Assembly (NCBI RefSeq): GCF_031846245.1 | Contig: NZ_JAVRIC010000004.1 | Location: forward strand, 62,001 to 126,000 | Length of the DNA: 64,000 nucleotides | Reading direction: 5' to 3' | Origin: Banduia mediterranea | GTDB lineage: Bacteria; Pseudomonadota; Gammaproteobacteria; Nevskiales; Nevskiaceae | Shown: positions 49,818 through 58,937 of the stretch, piece by piece | How positions within the stretch are numbered: position 1 is the first letter of the stretch | Layout of the letters: each line of letters begins with the position of its first letter | The notes under the pieces: model-generated | Told to the model about the DNA's origin: nothing | Seen by the model: only the letters and a program-made list of their open reading frames with translations | The model's database searches: none | Position numbers and translations under genes: made by a program

Positions 49818-52800
49818 ATGGTTTCAGCCAATTTTCCGCGTCTGTCCCTGACCCCGATCGCGCGCGCACTGCGCCAGCGCGGCGCCTGGCTCGGCGCCGC
49901 CAGTCTGGCCGTTCCGTCGCTGGCAATGGCGGGCCCGAGCGGCGGCCAGGTGGTCGGCGGACATGCCGGGATCAACACGCCCAACGGCACCACCACCACG
50001 ATCGACCAGTCCACGCATTCGGCCGTGATCAACTGGCAGACCTTCTCGATCGGCAGCGAGGAGTACGTGGTCTTCAACCAGCCGTCCTCGTCCTCGGTGG
50101 CGTTGAACCGGGTGCTCGGCGGCACGCCGTCCGAAATCTTCGGACACCTGCTGGCGAACGGGCGCGTGTTTCTGGTCAACCCGTCCGGCGTGCTGTTCGC
50201 GCCGGGCGCAGAGCTGAACGTGGGGGGCCTGGTGGCCACCACCATGAGCATCTCGGACGAAGATTTCATGGCCGGCCGCTACGTCTTCACCGAAGGCGGC
50301 GACGGCGAGGTGGCCAATGCCGGCTCGATTCACGCGGGCGACAACGGCTTCGTGGTGCTGGCCGGCGACCATGTTGGAAATGCCGGCCTGATCCAGGCCC
50401 GGCTCGGCGAAGTGGTGCTGGCCTCCGGCAGCGCGATGACACTGGACCTGAGCGGTGACGGCCTGGTCGGCTTTTCGGTCGATGCGGCGACGGTCTCGGA
50501 GCTGGCCGGCGTGGAGAATCTCGGTCGCATCACCGCCGACGGCGGCAGCGTGCTGATGACCGCGGCGGTCGCGCGCGGTCTTCTCGGCACCGTGGTCAAC
50601 AACGAAGGCCTGGTCCGCGCGCAGTCGATCGAGGCAGGCGCCGACGGTTCGATCCTGCTGTCCGCCAGCGGCGGCAACATTTCGCAGTCCGGCACCCTGG
50701 ACGCCTCGGCGACCGGCAGCGCTAGCGCCGGCAGCATTCACCTGCGCACCGATGGGGACATCGAGCTGGCAGCCGGTTCACGCACCGTCGCACGCGGTGG
50801 CACCAACGGCACGGGCGGCGAAATCCGCACGATCGCCGACGGCGATCTCTACAGCGCCGGCAGCGCGCGGCTGGACGTGCGCGGTGGCACTACCGGCGGC
50901 CTGGTCGAACTGTCCGGTCATCACGGCATCACGATTCGCGGCAGCCAGCAGATCGGCCTGGGCGGGCGACTGCTGATCGATCCCAGCGAAATCAGCATCG
51001 GCGCCAGCGGCGGCCAGGGCTGCGAGTTCGACTACTGCTACGAACTGCTAGAAGACGTGCTGGTCCAGGGCGCGGACGTGGACCTGGTCGCGCAGGACCT
51101 GATTTCCTTCTACGCCACCGCCGACGGCCACTTCGACGGACGCAACGGACAAGGCAGCGGCGGCAATCTGCTGATCGGCATCGGCAGTGTGGACGGCATC
51201 TACTATCGCGGTGACGCGGGAGACATCCAGGTCGCCGACGGTTCCCTCAACGCCTTTCTGATGGATGGCGGCATTTCGATCTATGCCGGCGAGAGCAGCG
51301 GCTCGATCAGCGGCTTCGGCGAACTCAGCGGTGCCGGCATCGAATTGGCTGCGGGCGGCAACATCATCGCGGGCGATATCACCAGCGATGGCGCCGCGAC
51401 CGTGTACGCCGGCAGCGGCATCGTCACTGGCAACGTCGTGGCGCAGGGTTCAATCTACATGGACACCACGGCCGGCGACCTGACGGCAGGCAATCTGAGC
51501 CTCGGCGCCGACGATTCATACAACGATGGCTATGGCCGTACCGAGCTCAGCCTGTATGCCAGCGAAGGATCGATCGCGGTCGGAGACATCGCGGTCGACG
51601 GCGGCGGGCCCGCCTACCTCAGCGCCTTCGCCGGTGGCAGCCTGAGCACCGGGGACATATCCGTTCACGCCGGCCCGAACGGCGGTGGCGGTTACATTCC
51701 GGCCGCAGCCGTCAGCGCGTCCGCCGTGTCGGCTGGCGATAGCTATGAGGACTACTACACCGATGGCGCACAGATCCATCTGAGTGCCGCGGACGCCGTG
51801 ACCGTGAACGGAAACCTCTCGCTCAGCGCCGAGGCGGTCATCGATGAATTCGTCGGCGACGGCTACTCGTACGGCAGCCTTGAAGGTCGCGCCACCGCTC
51901 AGATCGAAGGCAGCACCGTGACCATCGCAGGCGATACCTCGATCGCGGGCTTCGGCGATAGCGGGCTGTATATCGACAGCCTCGGTGACGTCAGCACCGG
52001 CGACATCGCCATTGATACGGCCGCCGCCGTGTACTCGGAGTTCGGCGACGCTTACGGCGGCGAGGAACACTACGGGGTGGCTTATCTTCAGATCTTCGGC
52101 GGCGAAGCCTCTGGAATCGGACTCGGCAACGTATCCCTGGTCGGTCCGGAAGCCGGCGTCGCCATTTCCGGCAGGCGCATCGACATCGAAGGCGATTTCC
52201 ACGCAAGCGCGCGTGCGGCCGGCAGCGAGGGCAGCGCCTGGCAACGCGAAATCGAGGATGGCGAAATCCTGGTGGATTCGACGTTCTCCGGTGTCGGTGT
52301 GCGTCTCACCGCGCTCAGCGACGGCATCTCCGTGACCGGCGATCTGATGCTCGACGGCCCGACCGCCGGCATCACGCTGGCGTCCACTGACGACATCAGC
52401 ATCGGCGGCGAGCTTTCGGTCCTCGCCAGCGGCTATGTCGTCGACGGCGACGCCACGCGCCTGCTCGACGAGGACGGTCTCGCCGGCAGCCCGGTATCAC
52501 CACTGCTGCTGCCGCCGGTACTGTTCGAGGGTCGCACCGAGTGGGGCGGCGCCGGTGTCCTGATCGCCGGCACCACGCTGGAGAACGGCGTACTGGAAGA
52601 CAGCGACTTCGCCGACGCCGTCAGCATCGGCGGCAATCTTCAGGTGAGCGGTCAGGGCATCGCGCTGACCCAGGTGCAAACCGACGGACTCAGTGTCGGT
52701 GGGACAACGAGCACCGACGCAACACTCGGACACCTCAGCGGCAGCTGGCGCGAAACCCGCACGATCGACGGAGCGGACTACGAAGTCACGCGCAGCGTGA

Positions 52801-55800
52801 GCGGAACCGACGGGGAAAGTCCGGCGCGCCACGCCATATCGGGCATCTACCTGGGCCTGCGTGATGGCGACGCCATGCTGGGTGACGTATCGGCCAGCGG
52901 CGGCAACGCCTACATCCAGTTTGACGGCGGCCAGCACTGGAGCGTGGGTGACATCACCGTGGCCGGCGGGCTCGGCGAACTCGCGAACGACTACGCCGAC
53001 ACGGCCAGCTTCGTGGCGCTGGACGAAACCGCCCCGAGCATCGGCGACACGCAGACGCGGCTGCTCGGCGGCCTCAACAGCTTCGCCGTCGGCGACGAGG
53101 CCGGCGGTCCGCCACTGAGTTTCGCGTCCGGCGACATTTCGGTCAGCGGTGCCGGTCAGGCCGCACTGGTCGTGGTCTCGGGCAGTGCCAGCACCGGCGC
53201 GCTGTCGGTGACGGCCCAGAACGGTCTGGTCGAAACCAATGACCCGACCGTGCTCGCGGAGCCGGTTTCGCTGATCATCGGCGACGCCAGTCTGCAGATC
53301 GATACGGACGGCCCGCTCGCAACAGGTGCCGTCAGCGTCGATGCGCTGGGCAATGTCCATCTCGGCGGCAGCTTCAACAGCAGCGGCGACGTCAGCATCA
53401 GCAGCGCCGGCCTGATCGACGGTTCGATTCCGATCGAGTACCTGCCGTCCTCTCCGCTGGGCGCCGGCGCCAATATCCAGGTCTCCGGCGGCAGTGCGGC
53501 GCCAGCACGCTCGAACATCTCGCTGCTGCCGCTGAACATCGCGGCCGACGGCGCGGTGACGATGCAGTTCTTCGACGACAGCGCGCTGGACGGATTGGAG
53601 CTGAGCGGATCGACCGTCGACCTCAATGGTCATGGCGCCAGCCTCACCGTCGACGGCGACACCACACTGGCCGCCGAGAGCCGACTCGACCTCGGCAATA
53701 CCATGCTGACCGCCAACAGTATCGCCCTCAGTGGCGAACTCGACCTATCGCAAGCCAGTCTGTCGACCGCGCGCCTTTCGCTGCATGAAGTCCTCGACGA
53801 TCTCAGCTACGGCGATTTCGAGGGCGAGCTGCTATCGCTGATATCCGACAACGGCAGCGTCACGGCCGGTAACATCGCCGTGGATGCGCTGACGGTCGCG
53901 GCCGCCGGCAATGTCTCGCTCGGCGACCTGCTGATCGCTGAGAGCCTAGCGCTGACGGCCGGCGACGCCGCCGGCACGCAGATCGCCATCGGTGACATCG
54001 ACTATGACGGTCCGCTGAGCTTCGAATACAGCAACACCAGCGTGTCGCTTGACGACGTGAACACGCAGTCACTGATTTTGGCGCTGACCGAAGGCGACGC
54101 GAGCTTCGGCAGCGTCGACGCCGATAGCGTCGATATCAGCGCAGCCGGCATCAGCAGTCTCGGCAGCAGCATCGACGCCGAACAGATCACCATGAGTGCC
54201 GACGGCGTGCTTGCGCTCGATGGCAGCCAGTTGACGGCTGGCAGCATCAATCTCAGCGGTGACAGCCTCGGCCTCGGCGACACCACCCTGGCAAGCACTG
54301 ATCTCGCGCTGCGTCAGTTCAGCGGCGACCTCGCCTTCGGTAGCTTCGAGGGTGCCGCGCTATCGCTGACCGCCGACGGCGGCAGCATCAGCGCCGGCAA
54401 CATCGATACAGACAGCTTGGCGGTGAGCAGCGCCAACAACCTCACCCTGGGCAATCTGACCATCAACGAAGCGCTCAGTCTGGCCGCCAGCGATACCGTC
54501 GGCACCCAGATCCTGGTCGGCGACATCGCCTACGGCGGCGCACTCGACTTCAACTACGCCAATGCCGATGTCACGCTGGGCGACGTATCCGCGCAGGCGC
54601 TGAGCCTCGAACTCGGCAATGGCGACGCCCACTTTGGCAATGTCGACGCCGACAGCGTCGATATCAGCGCAGCCGGCATCAGCAGTCTCGGCAGCAGCAT
54701 CAACGCCGAACAAATCGCCATGAGTGCCGGCGGCGTGCTTGCGCTCGATGGCAGCCAGTTGACGGCTGGCAGCATCAATCTCAGCGGCGACAGCCTCGGC
54801 CTCGGGGAAACCTCGCTGGCGACGACTGATCTCGCGCTGCGTCAGTTCAGCGGCGACCTCGCCTTCGGTAGCTTCGAGGGTGCCGCGCTATCGCTGACGG
54901 CCGATGCCGGCAGCATCAGCGCCGGCAACCTCGACGTGAGTGCGCTGGCCGCGGACGCTGCCGGCAACCTCACGCTCGGTGACCTGGATGTCAGCGAAAG
55001 CCTGATGCTGACCGCAGGCGATGCAACCGGCACGCAAACCCTGATCGGCGACATTTCCTATGGCGGCGTACTCGGCTTCAATTATACAAATGCCGATGTC
55101 ACGCTAGGCGACGTATCCGCGCAGGCGCTGAGCATCGAACTCGCCAACGGCAACGCTCGCTTCGGCAGTGTCGATGCCGACAGTCTCGACGTTTCAGCGG
55201 TGAATATTGTCAGCCAGGATTCGAGCCTCAATGCCGAAACAATCGGTCTGCTCGCTGCGAACCAGCTGACGCTCGACTCGGTAAACGTCAACGCCGGCAG
55301 CGCCGCGCTGCGCGCCGGCAACACGCTGAGCCTCAGCGGCAGTTCGATCACGGTCGATCAGCTCGAACTCACGGCGGATGAAGGCGATGTCTCACTGGTC
55401 AGCAGCTCGCTGAACACCGACAGCGTGGCGATCCGCGCCGGCGGCGATGTCGTCGCCAGCGGCGAAGGGACCACGATCGATGCCGGCGGGCTCGGCGTGG
55501 TCGCCGGTGACCGCATCGAACTGGTCGAAGCGCAGCTCACGGTCGGTACCGGTGACTCTCCGTTCGCCGGCGATGACACGTTGATCGCGCGGCTGCCGGT
55601 CGCGCTGCGTCCCACGTCGCCGAACCCCAACGCGGCGTTCACCGCCGGCGGCGCAATCGGTCTCGGTGGACTGAGCATGGCCGGCGATCATCTCTACCTG
55701 CATACCAACTCGGTGCGCTTCTCCGGCAACATCGCGGCCCCGACCGATCTGTTCGTGCAGTTCCGGCCCTACGACGATGCGCTGTCGCTGGGCATCGAAA

Positions 55801-56222
55801 ACCTCGCCTCGACCACGCAGGACATCAACTTCACGGTCGACCAGCACGTCACCGTGTTCCCCGGCACCACCCTGGCATTCGGCAGCAGCACCTACGCGGG
55901 CAATATCGTGGTTGGCGACAGCGCCGCGCTCGATCTTGCCGGGCACGACAGCAACTTCGTCTTCCTGACCTCCGGCACGATCTCGGGCACAACGCAGAAA
56001 ATCCCGACCAATGGCCAGGTCGTCGTCCTGGGCGGCACGGTGCTCGATGTACCTGAGCAGGAGCCGGACGCAGACCCGGGCATCAACAGCGCCGTGCCAC
56101 CCGATCCCGAAGGAGATTCGCTGCCGGGAGAAGGCGGCGTGCTGGTCAGCGTGGCGAGCGCCGACGATGAGGATGACCTGATCGACGAAACCGCCGGCGG
56201 CGAAGACGCGGAGTGCGAATGA
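49818..56222 (+). CDS. TpsA-family filamentous haemagglutinin-like exoprotein
   Basis: A 2134-residue exoprotein. An extended basic signal peptide (to about residue 39, SLAVPSLAMAG) is followed by a TPS secretion domain (VINWQTFSIGSEEYVVFNQP, VALNRVLGG, IFGHLLANGRVFLVNPSG). A very long beta-helix of Gly/Asp/Ser/Ala-rich repeats occupies the rest. Residues about 1274-1817 hold three related modules of about 176 residues, two nearly identical. The acidic C-terminus (DDEDDLIDETAGGEDAECE) ends with a Cys next to last. Almost free of Cys otherwise (one pair, GCEFDYC, around residue 403). Likely adhesin or biofilm matrix protein. Start ATG 49818 has GAGGT upstream. Confidence 0.9.
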   Translation: MVSANFPRLSLTPIARALRQRGAWLGAASLAVPSLAMAGPSGGQVVGGHAGINTPNGTTTTIDQSTHSAVINWQTFSIGSEEYVVFNQPSSSSVALNRVLGGTPSEIFGHLLANGRVFLVNPSGVLFAPGAELNVGGLVATTMSISDEDFMAGRYVFTEGGDGEVANAGSIHAGDNGFVVLAGDHVGNAGLIQARLGEVVLASGSAMTLDLSGDGLVGFSVDAATVSELAGVENLGRITADGGSVLMTAAVARGLLGTVVNNEGLVRAQSIEAGADGSILLSASGGNISQSGTLDASATGSASAGSIHLRTDGDIELAAGSRTVARGGTNGTGGEIRTIADGDLYSAGSARLDVRGGTTGGLVELSGHHGITIRGSQQIGLGGRLLIDPSEISIGASGGQGCEFDYCYELLEDVLVQGADVDLVAQDLISFYATADGHFDGRNGQGSGGNLLIGIGSVDGIYYRGDAGDIQVADGSLNAFLMDGGISIYAGESSGSISGFGELSGAGIELAAGGNIIAGDITSDGAATVYAGSGIVTGNVVAQGSIYMDTTAGDLTAGNLSLGADDSYNDGYGRTELSLYASEGSIAVGDIAVDGGGPAYLSAFAGGSLSTGDISVHAGPNGGGGYIPAAAVSASAVSAGDSYEDYYTDGAQIHLSAADAVTVNGNLSLSAEAVIDEFVGDGYSYGSLEGRATAQIEGSTVTIAGDTSIAGFGDSGLYIDSLGDVSTGDIAIDTAAAVYSEFGDAYGGEEHYGVAYLQIFGGEASGIGLGNVSLVGPEAGVAISGRRIDIEGDFHASARAAGSEGSAWQREIEDGEILVDSTFSGVGVRLTALSDGISVTGDLMLDGPTAGITLASTDDISIGGELSVLASGYVVDGDATRLLDEDGLAGSPVSPLLLPPVLFEGRTEWGGAGVLIAGTTLENGVLEDSDFADAVSIGGNLQVSGQGIALTQVQTDGLSVGGTTSTDATLGHLSGSWRETRTIDGADYEVTRSVSGTDGESPARHAISGIYLGLRDGDAMLGDVSASGGNAYIQFDGGQHWSVGDITVAGGLGELANDYADTASFVALDETAPSIGDTQTRLLGGLNSFAVGDEAGGPPLSFASGDISVSGAGQAALVVVSGSASTGALSVTAQNGLVETNDPTVLAEPVSLIIGDASLQIDTDGPLATGAVSVDALGNVHLGGSFNSSGDVSISSAGLIDGSIPIEYLPSSPLGAGANIQVSGGSAAPARSNISLLPLNIAADGAVTMQFFDDSALDGLELSGSTVDLNGHGASLTVDGDTTLAAESRLDLGNTMLTANSIALSGELDLSQASLSTARLSLHEVLDDLSYGDFEGELLSLISDNGSVTAGNIAVDALTVAAAGNVSLGDLLIAESLALTAGDAAGTQIAIGDIDYDGPLSFEYSNTSVSLDDVNTQSLILALTEGDASFGSVDADSVDISAAGISSLGSSIDAEQITMSADGVLALDGSQLTAGSINLSGDSLGLGDTTLASTDLALRQFSGDLAFGSFEGAALSLTADGGSISAGNIDTDSLAVSSANNLTLGNLTINEALSLAASDTVGTQILVGDIAYGGALDFNYANADVTLGDVSAQALSLELGNGDAHFGNVDADSVDISAAGISSLGSSINAEQIAMSAGGVLALDGSQLTAGSINLSGDSLGLGETSLATTDLALRQFSGDLAFGSFEGAALSLTADAGSISAGNLDVSALAADAAGNLTLGDLDVSESLMLTAGDATGTQTLIGDISYGGVLGFNYTNADVTLGDVSAQALSIELANGNARFGSVDADSLDVSAVNIVSQDSSLNAETIGLLAANQLTLDSVNVNAGSAALRAGNTLSLSGSSITVDQLELTADEGDVSLVSSSLNTDSVAIRAGGDVVASGEGTTIDAGGLGVVAGDRIELVEAQLTVGTGDSPFAGDDTLIARLPVALRPTSPNPNAAFTAGGAIGLGGLSMAGDHLYLHTNSVRFSGNIAAPTDLFVQFRPYDDALSLGIENLASTTQDINFTVDQHVTVFPGTTLAFGSSTYAGNIVVGDSAALDLAGHDSNFVFLTSGTISGTTQKIPTNGQVVVLGGTVLDVPEQEPDADPGINSAVPPDPEGDSLPGEGGVLVSVASADDEDDLIDETAGGEDAECE
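53640..55270 (+). repeat. Tandem 528-bp repeats inside tpsA
   Basis: The segment beginning GTCGATATCAGCGCAGCC at 54129 recurs at 54657, an exact 528-bp (176-codon) period, with only scattered substitutions over the following 180 or so bases. A third, more diverged unit follows near 55183 and a fourth, older one precedes (about 53640-54120). The near-identity of two units indicates recent duplication or gene conversion. Confidence 0.85.
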
Positions 56223-56245
56223 TGACGGGCTCGAAAGGAAACACC

Positions 56246-56986
56246 ATGAGCTTGCTACGCCGTGTCCTGTTTGGAGCCACGCTGATTCTCGCGGCCTTGC
56301 CGTCGTTCGCCGCCGCGGCAGACGCCGGCAACCTCACCATGCTGGTGGGGCGCGGCACGGCCCTGTCGCCGGACGGCAATGTGCGCGCCCTGGCCAAGGG
56401 TGATCCGGTGTTCGCCGGAGACCTCGTCAACACCGGCACCAACAGCTTCCTCAATATCAAGTTCCACGACGGCGGTCTGGTGACGCTGCGGCCCAACAGC
56501 CGCTTCGAGATCAGCGAGTATCGCTACGATGGCGATGCCCCCGCCCCGGCGGAGGCCGCGTCGCCCAGCAGTGCAACACCGCAAGCCAGCACCGGCCGCG
56601 CCTTCTTCCGCCTGCTCAAGGGCGGGTTTCGCGCCGTCACCGGTCTGATCGGCAAGAGCGATCGCAACGACTACGCAGCCGTCACCCCGGTGGCGACGAT
56701 CGGCATTCGCGGCACCGACTACCTTGCCGTGCTGTGCGATCTGGCCTGCCAGGCCGACCCGGTGGTCCGCAGCGATCTGCCGGAAGGCGCCAATACCGCA
56801 GGCGCCTCGATTTTCGGGGTGATCGAGGGCCGCATCGTGCTGACCACGCCGCAGGGCGAAACCCAGGAACTCGGCGCCGACGAATACGCGATCGTCCTCG
56901 CCGACGGGCGTATCGTGCTGCTGAGCCGGCAGCCGCGCTTCCTGAGCGTGGACCCGATTCCGAATCCGGAAAGCTGCGTCGAGTGA
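56246..56986 (+). CDS. Secreted FecR-domain protein
   Basis: A 246-residue exported protein with signal peptide VLFGATLILAALPSFAAAA and a FecR domain (LTMLVGRGTALSPDGNVRAL, AGDLVNTGTNSFLNIKFHDGG, LRPNSRFEI). A Pro/Ala/Ser linker and a second beta-rich part (ATIGIRGTDYLAVLCDLAC, VIEGRIVLTTPQGETQEL) follow. It has no membrane helix or sigma-factor partner, so it is not a classical FecR regulator but a periplasmic or surface FecR-like domain, as often found beside TPS genes. It ends in NPESCVE. ATG 56246 has AAAGGA 6-7 nt upstream; the gene lies 23 nt after tpsA. Confidence 0.85.
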   Translation: MSLLRRVLFGATLILAALPSFAAAADAGNLTMLVGRGTALSPDGNVRALAKGDPVFAGDLVNTGTNSFLNIKFHDGGLVTLRPNSRFEISEYRYDGDAPAPAEAASPSSATPQASTGRAFFRLLKGGFRAVTGLIGKSDRNDYAAVTPVATIGIRGTDYLAVLCDLACQADPVVRSDLPEGANTAGASIFGVIEGRIVLTTPQGETQELGADEYAIVLADGRIVLLSRQPRFLSVDPIPNPESCVE

Positions 56987-57726
56987 GATTGCCAGCCCCC
57001 CCAGGATACGGAGACCTCGTCGCCCTGGACCGTCAGGCTCACGCCGGCCTGGGCCTGGTCACGGCCAGCGACCATCGCTGGACCGCGGCGCTGACGGCGG
57101 TCGCCATCGGTCTCGTCGAATTCTCCCGCGCGGCGCTCGACTATCCGCTGGCCTTCGTCCGTCGTGGCGAACGCTATGACGCCGTCGCCGTACTGGGACT
57201 GCGTGCCGGCCAAAACCTGTTCGTGGAAGAATCGGGACACTGGCGTCCGGGCGCCTACGTTCCAGCCGGCATCCGACTGCATCCCTTGTGCCTGGCCGAG
57301 ATCGCCACCGGCGATTCTGACGCGGCACCGCGAACGCTGGTGGCCGTACAGGCGGATCGCCTAAGCGCCACCGCCCCGCCGCTGTTCGACACCACGGGCC
57401 AACCGACAGCGCACTGGGCTTCCTGGGAGAAATTGCTCGACGCGGCGGAACAGTCGCGCCGTGCGACCCAAGCCTGGAGCGAAGCCTTGCGCGCGCTCGA
57501 CCTGCTGGTGCCGTTCGACGCACTGGCACGGCCGCGTTCCGGCGAGCCGATGCGGGTCTCGGGCCTGCATCGCATCGACGAAAACCGGCTGAACAAGCTG
57601 TCGCCCGAAACCCTGCATGACTGGCAGACTCGGCACTGGCTGCGCGCCGCACACGCGCACCTGATCTCGTTGGAGAACTTCGCGCGACTCATGGACGCGG
57701 CTTCGACAGGCACGGCACGAGCCTGA
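56983..57726 (+). CDS. SapC family protein
   Basis: A 247-residue cytosolic protein of the SapC family (as named after the Campylobacter S-layer locus). Family features: an N-terminal PPGYGDLVALDRQAHAGLGL, then EFSRAALDYPLAFVRRGERYDAVAVLGLRAGQNLF, and a C-terminal LNKLSPETLHDWQTRHWLRAAHAHLISLENFARL (in parts). The molecular function is unknown. Start GTG 56983 overlaps the fecR stop by 4 nt, so it is translationally coupled to the exported protein genes. It closes the tpsB-tpsA-fecR-sapC operon. Confidence 0.85.
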   Translation: MRLPAPPGYGDLVALDRQAHAGLGLVTASDHRWTAALTAVAIGLVEFSRAALDYPLAFVRRGERYDAVAVLGLRAGQNLFVEESGHWRPGAYVPAGIRLHPLCLAEIATGDSDAAPRTLVAVQADRLSATAPPLFDTTGQPTAHWASWEKLLDAAEQSRRATQAWSEALRALDLLVPFDALARPRSGEPMRVSGLHRIDENRLNKLSPETLHDWQTRHWLRAAHAHLISLENFARLMDAASTGTARA

Positions 57727-57978
57727 AGCACTGGCTTGCCGGGCCGGCGAAACGACTAAAGTCTGCCGTCCCACCTAGCCCGTCTCGTCGAACAACCCTC
57801 GCTGCGGGGGGCCGCGGACTGCCGGACGCCGGGTGGCTTCGAGTGCCGACGCGTTCGCATTCAGCTGGGCCGAAAGCTGTGTTTTTCGACGTCCCTCATG
57901 AATCAGGAAATTGACCTGGAACAATTTTTTTGGATCTTCCGCAAAGTACAGTGGCTAAGCGGAGAGGGATGGACAGTC
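57727..57978. other. Intergenic region after the TPS operon
   Basis: About 252 bp. It carries a -35-like TTGACC at 57911-57916 followed by an AT-rich stretch with seven T, but no acceptable -10 at normal spacing. A frame open from 57898 continues into the small membrane protein but lacks a ribosome binding site. No terminator hairpin was found directly after sapC. Confidence 0.3.
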
Positions 57979-58125
57979 ATGACGAAGCAACAACATCAGC
58001 GTAGGGGCTCGGTAGCAGTCTCCGGATATCATGGCCCGCCGCCGCTTTGGGCGCGGTGGTTGAGCGCCATCTGTCTGATCTGCGGCTTGCTGATCGGGCT
58101 CAAGCTGGGGGAGGTCGGGTCATGA
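57979..58125 (+). CDS. 48-residue single-span membrane protein
   Basis: A small protein with a polar, basic N-terminus (TKQQHQRRGSVAVSGYHGPPP) and one hydrophobic helix (WARWLSAICLICGLLIGLKLG). ATG 57979 has a GGAGAGGG site about 10-12 nt upstream. Its stop overlaps the start of the PNPOx-like gene by 4 nt (ATGA), so the two are translated together. It may anchor or regulate the partner enzyme at the membrane; that is inference. Confidence 0.6.
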   Translation: MTKQQHQRRGSVAVSGYHGPPPLWARWLSAICLICGLLIGLKLGEVGS

Positions 58126-58715
58126 CGAAAGCTCAGACGGTCGAACCGGTCACCCTCCTGCGCGACATCATCCAGCAGGGACATGCCAATGACGATGCGG
58201 ATGCGAACGCGGCCGCGCTGGCCACTGCCGATTCCGCCTCGGGCCGCCCCTCGGTGCGTACCGTATACGTGCAGATTGTCGAGCAGGATATCGTGTTTTT
58301 CGTAAATGCCCGCAGTGGCAAGGGGCGTCAGATCGAGTGGAACCCCTACGTCGGCCTGTGCTTTTTCTGGCGCTATATGCGCCGGCAGGTCATTGTGGAG
58401 GGCAGGATCGAGTTGCTCGATCCTGCTGCCGCTGATGCCTGCTGGCGCGATCGGCCGCGTGAAAGCCGACTTGCGGCACACGCCTCCCGGCAACACGCCC
58501 ACACAGGCGATGAGCGAGCGATGAAGGCTCGCCTGCACGAAGAAAAGCAACGATTCAACTTCAGTAAAGTGGTCCGCCCCGAGCACTGGCTTGGGTACAA
58601 GCTGCTCCCCGAGCATTTTGAATTCTGGGAGACTGGCTGGGGCCGGCTGAGTTCGCGCCGTTCCTTCGAGCGCCAGCCCGACGGTACATGGGTTAGCTTG
58701 CGCCAGGATCCCTGA
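58122..58715 (+). CDS. Divergent PNPOx/PdxH-like flavoprotein
   Basis: A 197-residue member of the pyridoxamine 5'-phosphate oxidase family. Matching parts are RTVYVQIVEQDIVFFVNARS-type FMN-binding strands, GKGRQIEWNPYVGLCFFW, RRQVIVEGRIELLD, RPRESRLAAHASRQ and the C-terminal LGYKLLPEHFEFWE. In true PdxH the C-terminus has R-L-H with a PLP-binding His; here the sequence is GRLSSRRSFER, so that His is replaced. This argues for another substrate (compare PhzG-like enzymes). Coupled to the 48-residue membrane protein. Confidence 0.8.
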   Translation: MTKAQTVEPVTLLRDIIQQGHANDDADANAAALATADSASGRPSVRTVYVQIVEQDIVFFVNARSGKGRQIEWNPYVGLCFFWRYMRRQVIVEGRIELLDPAAADACWRDRPRESRLAAHASRQHAHTGDERAMKARLHEEKQRFNFSKVVRPEHWLGYKLLPEHFEFWETGWGRLSSRRSFERQPDGTWVSLRQDP

Positions 58716-58775
58716 CGGTCCACGATCGGTCGGTGCTCATCGCGACTGAATTGCTCTGGCTGGCGCTGGCGAAGA

Positions 58776-58874
58776 ACAGGTCTCGATATCGATCCCGAAC
58801 ACCTGCTTGAGGCGCTGCGCCCAGGTCATCGTGGCGCGGCGTTCCGCTCTGGCGCGGACTCCTCCGGTTCCACA
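58776..58874 (-). mobile_element. Remnant of an IS91-like transposase C-terminus
   Basis: A short minus-strand stretch reads VRARAERRATMTWAQRLKQV then FGIDIETC, which matches the region before the C-terminal zinc-binding motif of IS91-like transposases (usually continuing with CGG and VIACIED). After ETC the similarity ends and a stop follows. No terminal repeats or other transposase parts remain, so it is a scar of an old insertion at the border between the PNPOx-like gene and the ctaB cluster. Confidence 0.6.
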
Positions 58875-58937
58875 GTCCTGGCGTCTATGGGCGCGAAGAA
58901 TGGCTGATCGGAAGGTCCGCGGCCCCGAAAATCCGCC

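Noticed and set aside
57911-57939. Sigma54 or sigma70 promoter before the small membrane protein
   Set aside because: TTGACC has no -10 at proper spacing, and the GG...GG spacing does not give the GG/GC pair needed for sigma54.
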